Assembly (NCBI RefSeq): GCF_031085175.1
Contig: NZ_JAVHUY010000074.1
Coordinates: forward strand, 1 to 34,974
Direction of reading: 5' to 3'
Source: Phytohabitans maris
GTDB lineage: Bacteria; Actinomycetota; Actinomycetes; Mycobacteriales; Micromonosporaceae
DNA length: 34,974 nt
The notes under the pieces are model-generated. The model did no database searches and was not told the origin of the DNA. It saw only the letters and a list, made by a program, of their open reading frames with translations. Positions 16,303 to 24,131 of the stretch are shown one piece after another; position 1 is the stretch's first letter, and every line of letters starts with the position of its first letter. Both the position numbers and the translations under genes were made by a program.

Positions 16303-16317
16303 ACTGGTCTTACCGGT
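16303..16317. promoter_or_regulatory. Operator copy A, upstream of the ABC importer operon
   Basis: ACTGGTCTTACCGGT is a near-perfect palindrome of the shared motif ACYGGTNNGACCRGT. It begins 16 bases downstream of the -10 hexamer of the minus-strand promoter. The likely binder is the adjacent FadR-type regulator, whose family recognises TGGTnnnACCA-like sites. Confidence 0.7.
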
Positions 16318-16333
16318 TCGACAGGGTGACCGC

Positions 16334-16363
16334 ATTATTGGCGCGCCGAACCGGGCACGTCAA
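16334..16363 (-). promoter_or_regulatory. Promoter of the ABC importer operon
   Basis: Minus-strand TTGACG (16358-16363), 18-base spacer, AATAAT (16334-16339): close to the vegetative sigma consensus. The inferred start near 16327 gives a leader of about 108 bases that contains operator A. Confidence 0.6.
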
Positions 16364-16492
16364 CCCCGTGAGTCATGGATGTGACGGCGAGGTTACTGCC
16401 GCTCTCCGGTCCCAACGCTCGGCGGCGCGGGAGGCATCGACGGCCGGCGTTCCCGGGGCCGGGGCGACCTACCGCCGACCAGGCGCCGATTG

Positions 16493-16498
16493 TATGTT
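16493..16498 (+). promoter_or_regulatory. Candidate -10 of the FadR-type regulator gene (leaderless)
   Basis: TATGTT ends 6 bases before ATG 16505, so the transcript would start at the initiation codon. The -35 region is weak. Confidence 0.4.
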
Positions 16499-16504
16499 CG
16501 AGGC

Positions 16505-17332
16505 ATGACTGGTCCGACCAAATCCGCCGCCCCCCGGGCGACCCGCCAGCAGCTCGTCGAGCAGCTCAACCGCGAACTGCTCAACCAGAGCACCATGGCA
16601 CCCGGCTCCAAGCTCCCCTCGGAGCGGCAGCTCGCCGAGCGATTTGGTATCTCCCGCCCGGTCGTTCGCGAGGTGCTCCGCCAGATGCAGGAGCGCGGGT
16701 TGGTCGACATCGAGCCTGGGCGCGGCGCGTTCGTCCGCGCGGTGGGCGCACTCGACGCGGCGCGGGTCGCCGACGGGCTCTACCGCCGAGGCCAGGCGAC
16801 GGCCCGCCACCTCGTCGACGCGCGCGACGTACTGGAGAGCCGGGCCGCGGCCCTCGCCGCCGAGGAGGCGCTCGACCACGACATCGCCGCTATGGAGCGG
16901 GCGCTGGTCTGGTTCGACAACGCCAGCGGCGTGCTCGAGCGCGCCCAAGCCGATCTCGCCTTCCACAGCCTGGTGGCACGGGCGTCGCACAACCCGATCA
17001 TCGAGCTGATGTTCGGCTCGATCACGCGCTTCGTCTTCGAGCTGATGCTACGCAGCCTCGACGACCCCGCGGTGGCCCGCAAGGGCATCCCGCACCACCG
17101 GCAGATCCTGGCCGCCGTCAAGGCGCGGGACACCGCCACCGCCGAACGGATCATGTCGGAGCACATCCTGCTCGCCAAGAAGACGTACGGCGGCGACCTC
17201 GACGAGCCGCTCGACACGCTCGCCCGGCGGCGGATGGGCGAGCTGTTCGACAGCGGCGCGCTCGACGACCTCATCGCCACCGCCCTGCACCGCTTCGACG
17301 AGCCCGAGGGCGCCCGGCTGCTGACGCCTTAG
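16505..17332 (+). CDS. FadR-type GntR transcriptional regulator of the locus
   Basis: A 275-residue regulator. The winged helix at about residues 12-80 reads LPSERQLAERFGISRPVVREVLRQMQERGLVDIEPGRGAFV. The all-helical FCD effector domain at about 95-235 carries the usual acidic and His residues for a metal-bound organic acid (DARDVLESR, DLAFHSLVARASHN, HHRQILAAVKARD). Such domains often sense sugar acids, which fits the dehydratases next door. It sits between the importer operon and the galactonate operon, and an operator copy overlaps its first codons, suggesting autoregulation. The 40 residues after the FCD domain are unusual. ATG 16505 has only a very close GAGG, so leaderless translation is likely. 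Confidence 0.9.
   Translation: MTGPTKSAAPRATRQQLVEQLNRELLNQSTMAPGSKLPSERQLAERFGISRPVVREVLRQMQERGLVDIEPGRGAFVRAVGALDAARVADGLYRRGQATARHLVDARDVLESRAAALAAEEALDHDIAAMERALVWFDNASGVLERAQADLAFHSLVARASHNPIIELMFGSITRFVFELMLRSLDDPAVARKGIPHHRQILAAVKARDTATAERIMSEHILLAKKTYGGDLDEPLDTLARRRMGELFDSGALDDLIATALHRFDEPEGARLLTP
16508..16522. promoter_or_regulatory. Operator copy E, over the start of the FadR-type gene
   Basis: ACTGGTCCGACCAAA matches the shared operator in 13 of 15 positions and closely resembles the E. coli FadR site core. It begins right after the ATG, 9 bases past the candidate -10, implying negative autoregulation. Confidence 0.55.
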
Positions 17333-17356
17333 GTGGCAGCCGGCCGCCAGCCGATC

Positions 17357-17385
17357 TCGACTTTCGGACGGCGATCACTTACGCT
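17357..17385 (+). promoter_or_regulatory. Candidate promoter of the SIS-galactonate operon
   Basis: TCGACT (17357-17362), 17-base spacer, TACGCT (17380-17385). Moderate match; supported by operator B starting 9 bases downstream. Confidence 0.4.
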
Positions 17386-17394
17386 CACGGTCGA

Positions 17395-17409
17395 ACCGGT
17401 ATGACCAGC
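17395..17409. promoter_or_regulatory. Operator copy B, upstream of the SIS-galactonate operon
   Basis: ACCGGTATGACCAGC fits the shared palindrome and lies 20 bases before the ATG at 17430, between the candidate -10 and the ribosome site. Confidence 0.7.
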
Positions 17410-17429
17410 ACTCACTTTGTGGAGCGCAT

Positions 17430-18197
17430 ATGAGCCTTCGCTACGCCGAGATCGCGCGCGGCATCATCGAGCGCATCGAGCAGACCCAGGAGGCGAACAT
17501 CCGGGCAGCGGCCGACCTGTTCGCGGACCGGATCGCCGCGGGCGGCCTGGTGCACCTGTTCGGCGCCGGGCACTCCCGCATGGGCGTCGAGGAGATCGCG
17601 CCGCGGATCGGCACGATCGCCGGTTTCCACCCGATCGTGGAGCTCTCGCTGAGCTACTACACCAACGTGGTGGGCACAATGGGCCTGGCCCAGTCACTGT
17701 TCCTGGAGCGGATGGACGGCTTCGGCGAGTGCCTGCTCAACAACTACGTCTTCGACGCCGAGCGGGACGCGGCGCTCGTCATCTCTTCGACGGGCATCAA
17801 CAACGTACCGGTCGAGGTCGCGCTCGGGCTCAAGGCCCGGGGCCTGACGGTCGTCGGGATCACCAGCGTCAGCCACTCGATGTCGGTGGCGTCGCGGCAC
17901 CCGTCCGGGCAGCGCCTCTGCCAGGTCGCGGACATCGTCATCGACAACTGCACGCCCATCGGTGACGCCGCCATCCTCGTCGACGGCGCGGACCACCCGG
18001 TCGCCGCGACCTCGACGCTGGCCACCGTGACCATCGTGCACAACATCAACTACCTGCTCGCCGAAGGGCTCGTCGCCCGCGGCGTCAAGCCCCTCGTGCT
18101 CGGTACGCCGCACGGCACCGACCAGGAGGGCGCGGTGGCCGGCCTCAACGCCTACTACGCGGAGTACCGCCGGCGCACCGCGCGCACCGGCGCCTGA
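17430..18197 (+). CDS. SIS-domain sugar isomerase / phosphosugar-binding protein
   Basis: A 255-residue SIS-fold protein of the sugar-isomerase-domain group. HLFGAGHSRMGVEEIAPRIG forms the phosphosugar loop, and VISSTGINNVPVEVALGLKARGLTVVGITS is the second SIS half. It probably isomerises a phosphorylated (amino) sugar in the cytosol. ATG 17430 has GGAG five bases upstream. It is first in an operon with a galactonate dehydratase gene 15 bp downstream and a FAD oxidoreductase. Its exact substrate is unknown; it is distinct from the GmhA encoded earlier. Confidence 0.85.
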   Translation: MSLRYAEIARGIIERIEQTQEANIRAAADLFADRIAAGGLVHLFGAGHSRMGVEEIAPRIGTIAGFHPIVELSLSYYTNVVGTMGLAQSLFLERMDGFGECLLNNYVFDAERDAALVISSTGINNVPVEVALGLKARGLTVVGITSVSHSMSVASRHPSGQRLCQVADIVIDNCTPIGDAAILVDGADHPVAATSTLATVTIVHNINYLLAEGLVARGVKPLVLGTPHGTDQEGAVAGLNAYYAEYRRRTARTGA

Positions 18198-18212
18198 TCC
18201 CGGCGCACCACC

Positions 18213-19346
18213 GTGAAGATCACCAGACTCGAGACGTTCCTGGTCCCGCCGCGCCTGCTCTTCCTCCGCGTGGAGACCGACGACGGCGTGGTCGGCTGGG
18301 GCGAGCCGATCGTGGAGGGTCGGGCGCACACCGTACGCGCCGCGATCGAGGAACTCGCCGACTATCTGGTGGGTCAGGACCCGCTGCGGATCGAGGACCA
18401 TTGGCAGGTACTCACCCGCGGCGGGTTCTACCGCGGTGGCGCCATCCTCGCCAGCGCCGTCGCCGGCATCGACCAGGCGCTGTGGGACATCGCCGGCAAG
18501 GTACGCGGCGCGCCGGTGCACGAGGTGCTCGGCGGCCCGCTGCGCGACCGGGTACGGGTCTACGCGGGCGTACGCGGCGACCGCCCCGAGGCGATGGCCG
18601 AGCAGGCCCGGCAGGCCGCCGCCAACGGGTACACCGCGGTCAAGCTCGGCTCCGTCCAGCTGCCGCCGCTCGGTCCACCCTCCGATGTGGACGCCATCGT
18701 GGCCCGGATGGCCGCGGTACGCGAGGCGGTCGGCGACGGCTGCGACGTAGCGATCGACCTGCACGGCCGGCCAACCGTGCCGCTGGCCCGCCTGCTCGTG
18801 CGGGAACTGGAGCCGTTCCGGCCGCTGTTCGTGGAGGAGCCGCTCCGACCGGAGCTGAGCGACCAGATCGGCCGGATCGTCGAGGTGACGCCGGTGCCGA
18901 TCGCCACCGGCGAGCGCCTCTACCACCGCACCGAGTTCCGGCCGGTTCTGGAGGGCGGCGTGGCAGTGGTACAGCCGGACGTCTCGCACGCCGGAGGGAT
19001 CACCGAGACCCGGCGGATCGCCGCGGTGGCCGAGATGTACGACGCGCTCGTCGCCCCGCACAGCCCGCTCGGCCCCATCGCGCTCGCCGCCTGCCTCCAG
19101 GTCGCGTGCAGCGTGCCGAACTTCCTCGTGCAGGAGCAAACGCTCGGCGTACACGATCTGTCCTGGATGGACTGGCTGGTCGACCGGGACGTGTTCCGGT
19201 TCGCCGGCGGCTACCTCGACCGGCTGACCGGCCCTGGACTGGGCATCGACGTTGACGAGGCGGTGGTGCGGGAACTGGACCGCGAGGGCCACCGCTTCCG
19301 CAGCACCGTCTGGCGGCACGCCGACGGATCCTTCGCGGAGTGGTGA
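18213..19346 (+). CDS. dgoD: D-galactonate dehydratase (DgoD-type enolase superfamily)
   Basis: A 377-residue enzyme that removes water from D-galactonate to give 2-dehydro-3-deoxy-D-galactonate. The N-terminus MKITRLETFLVPPRLLFLRVETDDGVVGWGEP and the C-terminus RSTVWRHADGSFAEW closely follow E. coli DgoD. Metal ligands D182, E208, E234 and catalytic H184 (DLHG) and H283 (APHSPLG) are all present, shifted by one or two from E. coli numbering. The GTG start gives the conserved N-terminus but has no clear ribosome site, so it may depend on coupling to the SIS gene. Closely related sugar acids cannot be excluded. Confidence 0.9.
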   Translation: MKITRLETFLVPPRLLFLRVETDDGVVGWGEPIVEGRAHTVRAAIEELADYLVGQDPLRIEDHWQVLTRGGFYRGGAILASAVAGIDQALWDIAGKVRGAPVHEVLGGPLRDRVRVYAGVRGDRPEAMAEQARQAAANGYTAVKLGSVQLPPLGPPSDVDAIVARMAAVREAVGDGCDVAIDLHGRPTVPLARLLVRELEPFRPLFVEEPLRPELSDQIGRIVEVTPVPIATGERLYHRTEFRPVLEGGVAVVQPDVSHAGGITETRRIAAVAEMYDALVAPHSPLGPIALAACLQVACSVPNFLVQEQTLGVHDLSWMDWLVDRDVFRFAGGYLDRLTGPGLGIDVDEAVVRELDREGHRFRSTVWRHADGSFAEW

Positions 19347-19348
19347 AC

Positions 19349-20647
19349 ATGGCTTCTGACCCGACGTACACCGTCGACGTCCTGGTGGTCGGCGGCGGCT
19401 CGGCCGGCGCCACAGCCGCGATCGCCGCGGCCCGCGCCGGCGCGTCGGTGCTGCTGGTGGAGCGCAACCCGTTCCTCGGCGGTACGAGCACGGCGGTACT
19501 CGACACGTTCTACGGCTTCTACACACCCGGAGAGCGGCCGCGGAAGGTCGTCGCCGGGCTGCCGGAAGACGTGGTCGCGGGGCTGCGCGCGCTCGGGCCG
19601 GTGGTGGAGCGCCCCAACTCGTTCGGCGCGGGCACCGGCGTGACATACCACCCCGAGCACCTGAAGGTGGTCTGGGAAGACCTGGCCGCCGGCGCCGGCG
19701 CCCGGGTACTCCTGCACGCCCTGATGCATGAGGCCACAGTGGACGGCGACCGGGTGACCGGGGTGGCGCTCGCCACGAAGGCGGGCCCGCGGCGGGTCCG
19801 CGCCCAGGTGTTCCTCGACTGCTCCGGCGACGCCGACCTGTGCCACTTCGCCGGCCTGGGGTACGAGGCGGCGGGCGCCGACGCGCAGACGCTCACCACA
19901 ACGTTCAAGATGTGCAATGTGGACATGGAGCGGCGCCGGACCATCACCAAGGCCGACCTGTCCGCGCTGATGACCGACGCGGCGAAGTCGGGCGGGTACG
20001 ACCTGCCGCGGCGCGAGGGGAGCGACCACATCACGCCGGTCGACCACATGACGGCGACCGTGATGACCCGGCTCCCCTCGACCGAGCTCCGCGGCGGGCT
20101 CCGGGTCGACGCCACCGACCCGGAGCTGCTCTCCCGGGCCGAGATGGCCGGTCGCCGGCAGGCCCTGGAGTACGTGCGCTTCCTGCGTGACCGGGTGCCC
20201 GGGTACGAGCGGGCCCAACTGGCCAGCCTCAGCTCACAGATCGGCGTGCGGGAGACCCGCCGTGTGTACGGCGACTACCGCCTCAGCGCCGACGACGTGC
20301 TGTCGGCACGGCAGTTCGACGACCAGGTGGCGCTCTCCGGCGCACCCATCGAGGACCATCACGCCGGGGCGGGGACGGTGTGGCGGTACCTGCCCGAGGG
20401 AACGGCGGTCGGCGTGCCGCTGCGCACCCTGCTGGTCCGGGACGCGGCGAACGTCCTCGTCGCCGGGCGCTGCTTCTCCGCCACGCACGACGCTCACGCC
20501 GCCGTCCGCTCGATGGCGCAGTGCATGGCGATGGGGCAGGCGGCCGGCACGGTGGCCGCGCTCGCGGCGAACGCCGGCCGGGACCCGCGCGACCTGCCGA
20601 TCGCCGACGTACGCGACCGGCTCCGCAAGGACGGCGCCATCTTCTGA
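19349..20647 (+). CDS. FAD-dependent oxidoreductase
   Basis: A 432-residue flavoprotein. VDVLVVGGGSAGATAAIAAARAGASVLLVERNPFLGG is the N-terminal FAD Rossmann fold. NVLVAGRCFSATHDAHAAVRSMAQCMAMGQAAGTVAALA is the C-terminal FAD-binding signature of the FAD_oxidored family found near polysaccharide-degradation genes. No signal peptide is seen. ATG 19349 is preferred: GGAG lies 8 bases upstream, and the GTGs at 19340 and 19343 would overlap dgoD. It probably oxidises a sugar or sugar acid produced from the imported glycan; the substrate is unknown. Confidence 0.85.
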   Translation: MASDPTYTVDVLVVGGGSAGATAAIAAARAGASVLLVERNPFLGGTSTAVLDTFYGFYTPGERPRKVVAGLPEDVVAGLRALGPVVERPNSFGAGTGVTYHPEHLKVVWEDLAAGAGARVLLHALMHEATVDGDRVTGVALATKAGPRRVRAQVFLDCSGDADLCHFAGLGYEAAGADAQTLTTTFKMCNVDMERRRTITKADLSALMTDAAKSGGYDLPRREGSDHITPVDHMTATVMTRLPSTELRGGLRVDATDPELLSRAEMAGRRQALEYVRFLRDRVPGYERAQLASLSSQIGVRETRRVYGDYRLSADDVLSARQFDDQVALSGAPIEDHHAGAGTVWRYLPEGTAVGVPLRTLLVRDAANVLVAGRCFSATHDAHAAVRSMAQCMAMGQAAGTVAALAANAGRDPRDLPIADVRDRLRKDGAIF

Positions 20648-20661
20648 CGGCGCCGGCCGGG

Positions 20662-20683
20662 CCGCGGTCACCCTGAGCCGCGG
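20662..20683. terminator. Candidate bidirectional terminator between convergent genes
   Basis: CCGCGG-TCA, a 3-base loop and TGA-G-CCGCGG form a nine-pair stem with one bulge in the 37 bp separating the FAD gene and the convergent dehydratase gene. No U tract. Confidence 0.35.
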
Positions 20684-20684
20684 G

Positions 20685-21878
20685 TCAGACGTCGGCCGGG
20701 GTGCTGCGGCGGACCCGCATCAGCGCCTCCGCCTCCGGGCGCAGTGTCACGCCGAGGCCCGGTGCGTCGCCCACGCTCACCATGCCGCCGGCCACCTCGG
20801 GCACACCGACTACGAGGTCGGCGTACCAGGTGCGCAGGAACGCCCGCACGGTCTCCTGGATCAGCGCGTTGGGTTGGCTCATCGACAGATGGCAGCAGGC
20901 GGCGAACGTGACCGGCCCGGTGCAGTCGTGCGGCGCGATCGCCACGCTGAAGGCGTCGGCGAGCGAGGCTATCTTGCGTGCCTCGGTGAGCCCGCCGGTC
21001 CACTGGACGTCGCAGGTGACCACGTCGATGGCGTGCCGCTCCAGCAGGGGCAGGAAACCGCGCCGGCCCACACAGGTCTCCCCCACCGCGATCGGAACGT
21101 CCACGTCGGACCGGAGGCCGGCGAGCGCGTCGACGGCGTCCGGCCGGATCGGGTCCTCGACCCAGTAGACGCCGTACGGCGTGACCGCATCGCAGATCTT
21201 CGTGGCCGCCCGCCGGCTGAACAGGCCGTGCAGCTCGACCATGATGTCCATCTCCGGTACGGCGTCGCGGATCGCGGCGATCACCGCCACGCCCCGCGCC
21301 AGGTCGTCGCGGCTGATGTCGGCGCCGCCGGCGCGCTCGGCCGCCTGGTCGAACGGCCAGACCTTCATCGCCGGGATGCCTTCGCCGTACAGCTCGCGCG
21401 CCAGCTCGGCGGGGCGGGTGAGGAACGCGTTGAGGTCGTCGTAGTGTCCCCGGACGTCCAGGCCCCAGTTGCTGCTCTGCTGCAGCGAGGACGCGCTCAC
21501 GTAACCGCTGCCGGCGCAGGTGTTGTAGATGCCGATCTGCTGTCGTACCGGACCGCCGAGCAGCCGGGCCACCGGCAGACCGGCCCGATGCCCGAGCAGG
21601 TCCCACAGGGCCAGGTCGACCGCGCCGCGGGCCCTGGTGTCCACGCCGCCGCCCTGGAAACCGACGTACGGCGCGAGCGACGCGGCGGCCGCCTCCGGCG
21701 TGAGGTCGTCGACCGCGAAGAGCGCGGGAGCCAGCGAGGCATGCAGGTACGCCTCCACCGCGTCGGCGTCGTAGAACGACTCCCCGAGGCCGACCAGCCC
21801 GTCGTCGGTGTGCACCCGGACGAACACCACGTTGGGCTGGATGTCCTGGCGTAGGGTCTCGATGGCGAGGACCTTCAT
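20685..21878 (-). CDS. Mandelate racemase / muconate lactonising family dehydratase
   Basis: A 397-residue enolase-superfamily enzyme, probably a second acid-sugar dehydratase. Visible active-site segments are AMKVWPFD (Lys), VELHGLFS, WVEDPIRPD, IAVGETCVGRRGF and APHDCTGPVTFAACCHLS (His). The first metal-ligand position reads Glu rather than the usual Asp, as in some acid-sugar dehydratase subgroups. ATG 21878 has AGGGAG six bases upstream; the preceding TTG is unlikely to be used. It is monocistronic on the minus strand, divergent from the six-hairpin glycosidase operon, and shares with it an intergenic region carrying two operators. Substrate not predictable. Confidence 0.88.
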   Translation of the reverse strand: MKVLAIETLRQDIQPNVVFVRVHTDDGLVGLGESFYDADAVEAYLHASLAPALFAVDDLTPEAAAASLAPYVGFQGGGVDTRARGAVDLALWDLLGHRAGLPVARLLGGPVRQQIGIYNTCAGSGYVSASSLQQSSNWGLDVRGHYDDLNAFLTRPAELARELYGEGIPAMKVWPFDQAAERAGGADISRDDLARGVAVIAAIRDAVPEMDIMVELHGLFSRRAATKICDAVTPYGVYWVEDPIRPDAVDALAGLRSDVDVPIAVGETCVGRRGFLPLLERHAIDVVTCDVQWTGGLTEARKIASLADAFSVAIAPHDCTGPVTFAACCHLSMSQPNALIQETVRAFLRTWYADLVVGVPEVAGGMVSVGDAPGLGVTLRPEAEALMRVRRSTPADV

Positions 21879-21919
21879 CAACGGCTCCCTGGTGGGGGTG
21901 GATCGAGGGGGGCGGCGTA

Positions 21920-21934
21920 ACTGGACTTACCAGT
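21920..21934. promoter_or_regulatory. Operator copy C1, minus-strand side of the divergent promoter
   Basis: ACTGGACTTACCAGT is a palindrome differing from the consensus at one core base. It starts 18 bases downstream of the minus-strand TAACAT and should control the enolase-family gene. Confidence 0.65.
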
Positions 21935-21952
21935 CCGACCGGTAGGCCTCGC

Positions 21953-21962
21953 ATGTTAGCAT
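21953..21962. promoter_or_regulatory. Back-to-back divergent -10 elements
   Basis: ATGTTAGCAT contains TAGCAT on the plus strand (21957-21962) and TAACAT on the minus strand (21953-21958), overlapping by two bases. Each matches TATAAT at four positions, and each is followed by an operator copy. The -35 boxes are unclear. Confidence 0.4.
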
Positions 21963-21972
21963 GACCGGCACC

Positions 21973-21987
21973 TCTGGTATGACCGGT
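21973..21987. promoter_or_regulatory. Operator copy C2, plus-strand side of the divergent promoter
   Basis: TCTGGTATGACCGGT matches the shared palindrome. It begins 10 bases past the plus-strand TAGCAT and 44 bases before the ATG at 22017. A half-site (ATGACCGG, 21961-21968) lies beside it. Confidence 0.7.
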
Positions 21988-22016
21988 CAGCACCCGCTCC
22001 TGGGAGGGCCCACACC

Positions 22017-24131
22017 ATGACCCCGCGGATCATCGACCACCGGTACGCGCCCCCCAGCGTGTGGACCGCGATCTGCCACCCCGACGACCCCCACAAGTCG
22101 CTCGTCCGCGAGGACGGCGCGCTGATGTACCGGTTCCACGCCGCCGACGGCCGGCCGCAGTGGTGGTTCGGCCGGGTGGTCGAGTTCGGTCTCGCCACCG
22201 CGCACCGAGTGGAGCGGGTCGAGCAGCGAACCGTCGACGCGCGCACACCGCATGTGCTGACCACGCTGCACTACCCCACCGCGACGCTGAGCCTGTGCAT
22301 CTTCGCCCACGGCGGGCCGGGCACGCCGCGGTACGACGTCGTGCTGTGGGAGTTGACCGTCTCCCCCGATGTCGACAGCCTCCTCACCGGCCTGCACATC
22401 GACGTCCACGAGGCTGGCATCGCCGAGCGTGACCTGGCCCCTTGGCAGCCGGTGAGCGCGTTTCCCGAGGGCGACACCGGCACCGCGGCGCTGCTGGTGA
22501 GCGTGCCGGACCAGCTGGAGTTCGTGGCGTCGCGGGGCTTCCTGCCCGCGCGCGGGATGCGCACCGAGCTCGCCGCCGTACCCGGCGGGAAGCGCCGGCG
22601 CGGGGCGATCGTGCTACCGATCGACGGCGCGCCGCTCGACGGTATCGACCTGGAGTGGTGCGAGCGCGCCCGCGCCGAGGAGACCGCGTACTGGGCCGAG
22701 GTCTCGGCGGGCTGGCTCCCCATCAGCGTGCCGGACGAGTCGGTCCAGGACATGCTCGACTCCTGCGTCCGCAACATCCTGCAGGCGCGCGAAGAGGTCG
22801 ACGGACAGCTCGTGTTCCAGGTCGGCAGCGCGGTCTACCGTGGACTGTGGATGGTGGACGGACACTTCCTGCTGGAGGTCGCGCAGTACCTGCACCTGGC
22901 CGACGACGCCCGTCGCGGGCTGCAGACCATCCTCGCCTCGGCCAAGCCCAACGGCTATCTCGGCGTCATGGACTACATCGACCTCATCAAGGAGACCGGC
23001 GTCGGCATCGCCGCGGTGGTACGGCAGTGGGAGCTGACCGGCGACGACGGCATGCTACGCGACGCCTGGCCGGTGGTCCGGCGGGGCCTGGCGTACATCG
23101 AGTCGCTGCGCGAGCAGGCACGCGCCCTGCCGCCCGAGCACAAGGCGTACGCCCTCATGCCTCCGGCGTTCCCGGACGGCGGCTCGAGCGGCGCCCGCCC
23201 CGAGCTCACCACCGCACTCTGGACGCTGCACGGCATCCGCGCCGTGCTGACCGCCGCCCGGCACATCGCCCCCGAGGACGTGCCCGCCATCGCGGCACAG
23301 TACGACAGCCTCCTCGCCGACCTGCGCCGGGTGGCCGAGCGCGACATGGGCCGGCTGCCCGACGGCACGCCGTACCTGCCGATCGTGCTGCCCGGCGGAT
23401 CGGCGCACACCCACAACCTCGACGGCGAAGCACCGATCCAACAGCGGATCGTGCCGCAGACCTCGACCTGGGCGCTGGCCCACGCGATCTGGCCCGGCGA
23501 GATCTTCACCCCCGACGACGAGATCGTCCGGAACTACCTCGCTCTGCTCGACCGGATCGACGACACCGAGGGCATACCGGAGGGGGCGGGCTTCCTGCCG
23601 TACCGTTCACTGTGGACGTACTACGCCTCGTTCGCCGCACACGCCTGGCTGTACGCGGGCCGGCCGGACAAGGCCGTCGACTACCTGTACGACTTCGCCA
23701 ACCACGCCAGCGCGACCCGGGTGTGGCGGGAGGAGCAGTCGTTCGCCGACCACGGTGAGGGGCAGGTCTTCGGCGAGATGCCGCACAACTGGGCGTCCGC
23801 GGAGTTCGTCCGGCTCGTGCGCCACCTGCTCGTCTTCGAGGTCGGCGAGACGCTGCTCCTGCTGCCCGGCGCGCCGCCGGAGTGGCTCGCCGCGGGCGAG
23901 ATCCGGGTCGACCGCACGCCCACCCGGTTCGGCCCGGTCAGCCTCCTCGTCACCGCCGGCGACCGGACGATCGCGGTGGAGCTGCCGGACGGCCGGGGTC
24001 GCCTCGCCGAGTGCCTGCTGCACGTACCGGAAGGGACGTGGACGGTCACGGTCGACGGCACCAAGTACGGCGACACGGTGACCGGACCGGTCACGGTGTC
24101 GTTGCCGCGAGGAGACGCCGATGGGGCTTGA
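22017..24131 (+). CDS. Six-hairpin (alpha/alpha barrel) glycosidase-like protein
   Basis: A 704-residue cytosolic protein of a (alpha/alpha)6-barrel glycosidase type. The N-terminal 240 residues or so are beta-rich. The barrel at about 245-620 shows helical repeats and acidic motifs (YRGLWMVDGHFLLEVAQYL, GVMDYIDLIKETG, EGAGFLPYRSLWTYYASFAAHAWLY, FGEMPHNWASAEFVRLVRHLLVFE), and a C-terminal beta domain follows. The layout recalls GH78-like rhamnosidases and related six-hairpin families, but I cannot assign one. GGGAGG lies 9 bases before the ATG. The stop overlaps the next SDR gene by 11 bp. It likely hydrolyses an imported oligosaccharide. Confidence 0.78.
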   Translation: MTPRIIDHRYAPPSVWTAICHPDDPHKSLVREDGALMYRFHAADGRPQWWFGRVVEFGLATAHRVERVEQRTVDARTPHVLTTLHYPTATLSLCIFAHGGPGTPRYDVVLWELTVSPDVDSLLTGLHIDVHEAGIAERDLAPWQPVSAFPEGDTGTAALLVSVPDQLEFVASRGFLPARGMRTELAAVPGGKRRRGAIVLPIDGAPLDGIDLEWCERARAEETAYWAEVSAGWLPISVPDESVQDMLDSCVRNILQAREEVDGQLVFQVGSAVYRGLWMVDGHFLLEVAQYLHLADDARRGLQTILASAKPNGYLGVMDYIDLIKETGVGIAAVVRQWELTGDDGMLRDAWPVVRRGLAYIESLREQARALPPEHKAYALMPPAFPDGGSSGARPELTTALWTLHGIRAVLTAARHIAPEDVPAIAAQYDSLLADLRRVAERDMGRLPDGTPYLPIVLPGGSAHTHNLDGEAPIQQRIVPQTSTWALAHAIWPGEIFTPDDEIVRNYLALLDRIDDTEGIPEGAGFLPYRSLWTYYASFAAHAWLYAGRPDKAVDYLYDFANHASATRVWREEQSFADHGEGQVFGEMPHNWASAEFVRLVRHLLVFEVGETLLLLPGAPPEWLAAGEIRVDRTPTRFGPVSLLVTAGDRTIAVELPDGRGRLAECLLHVPEGTWTVTVDGTKYGDTVTGPVTVSLPRGDADGA

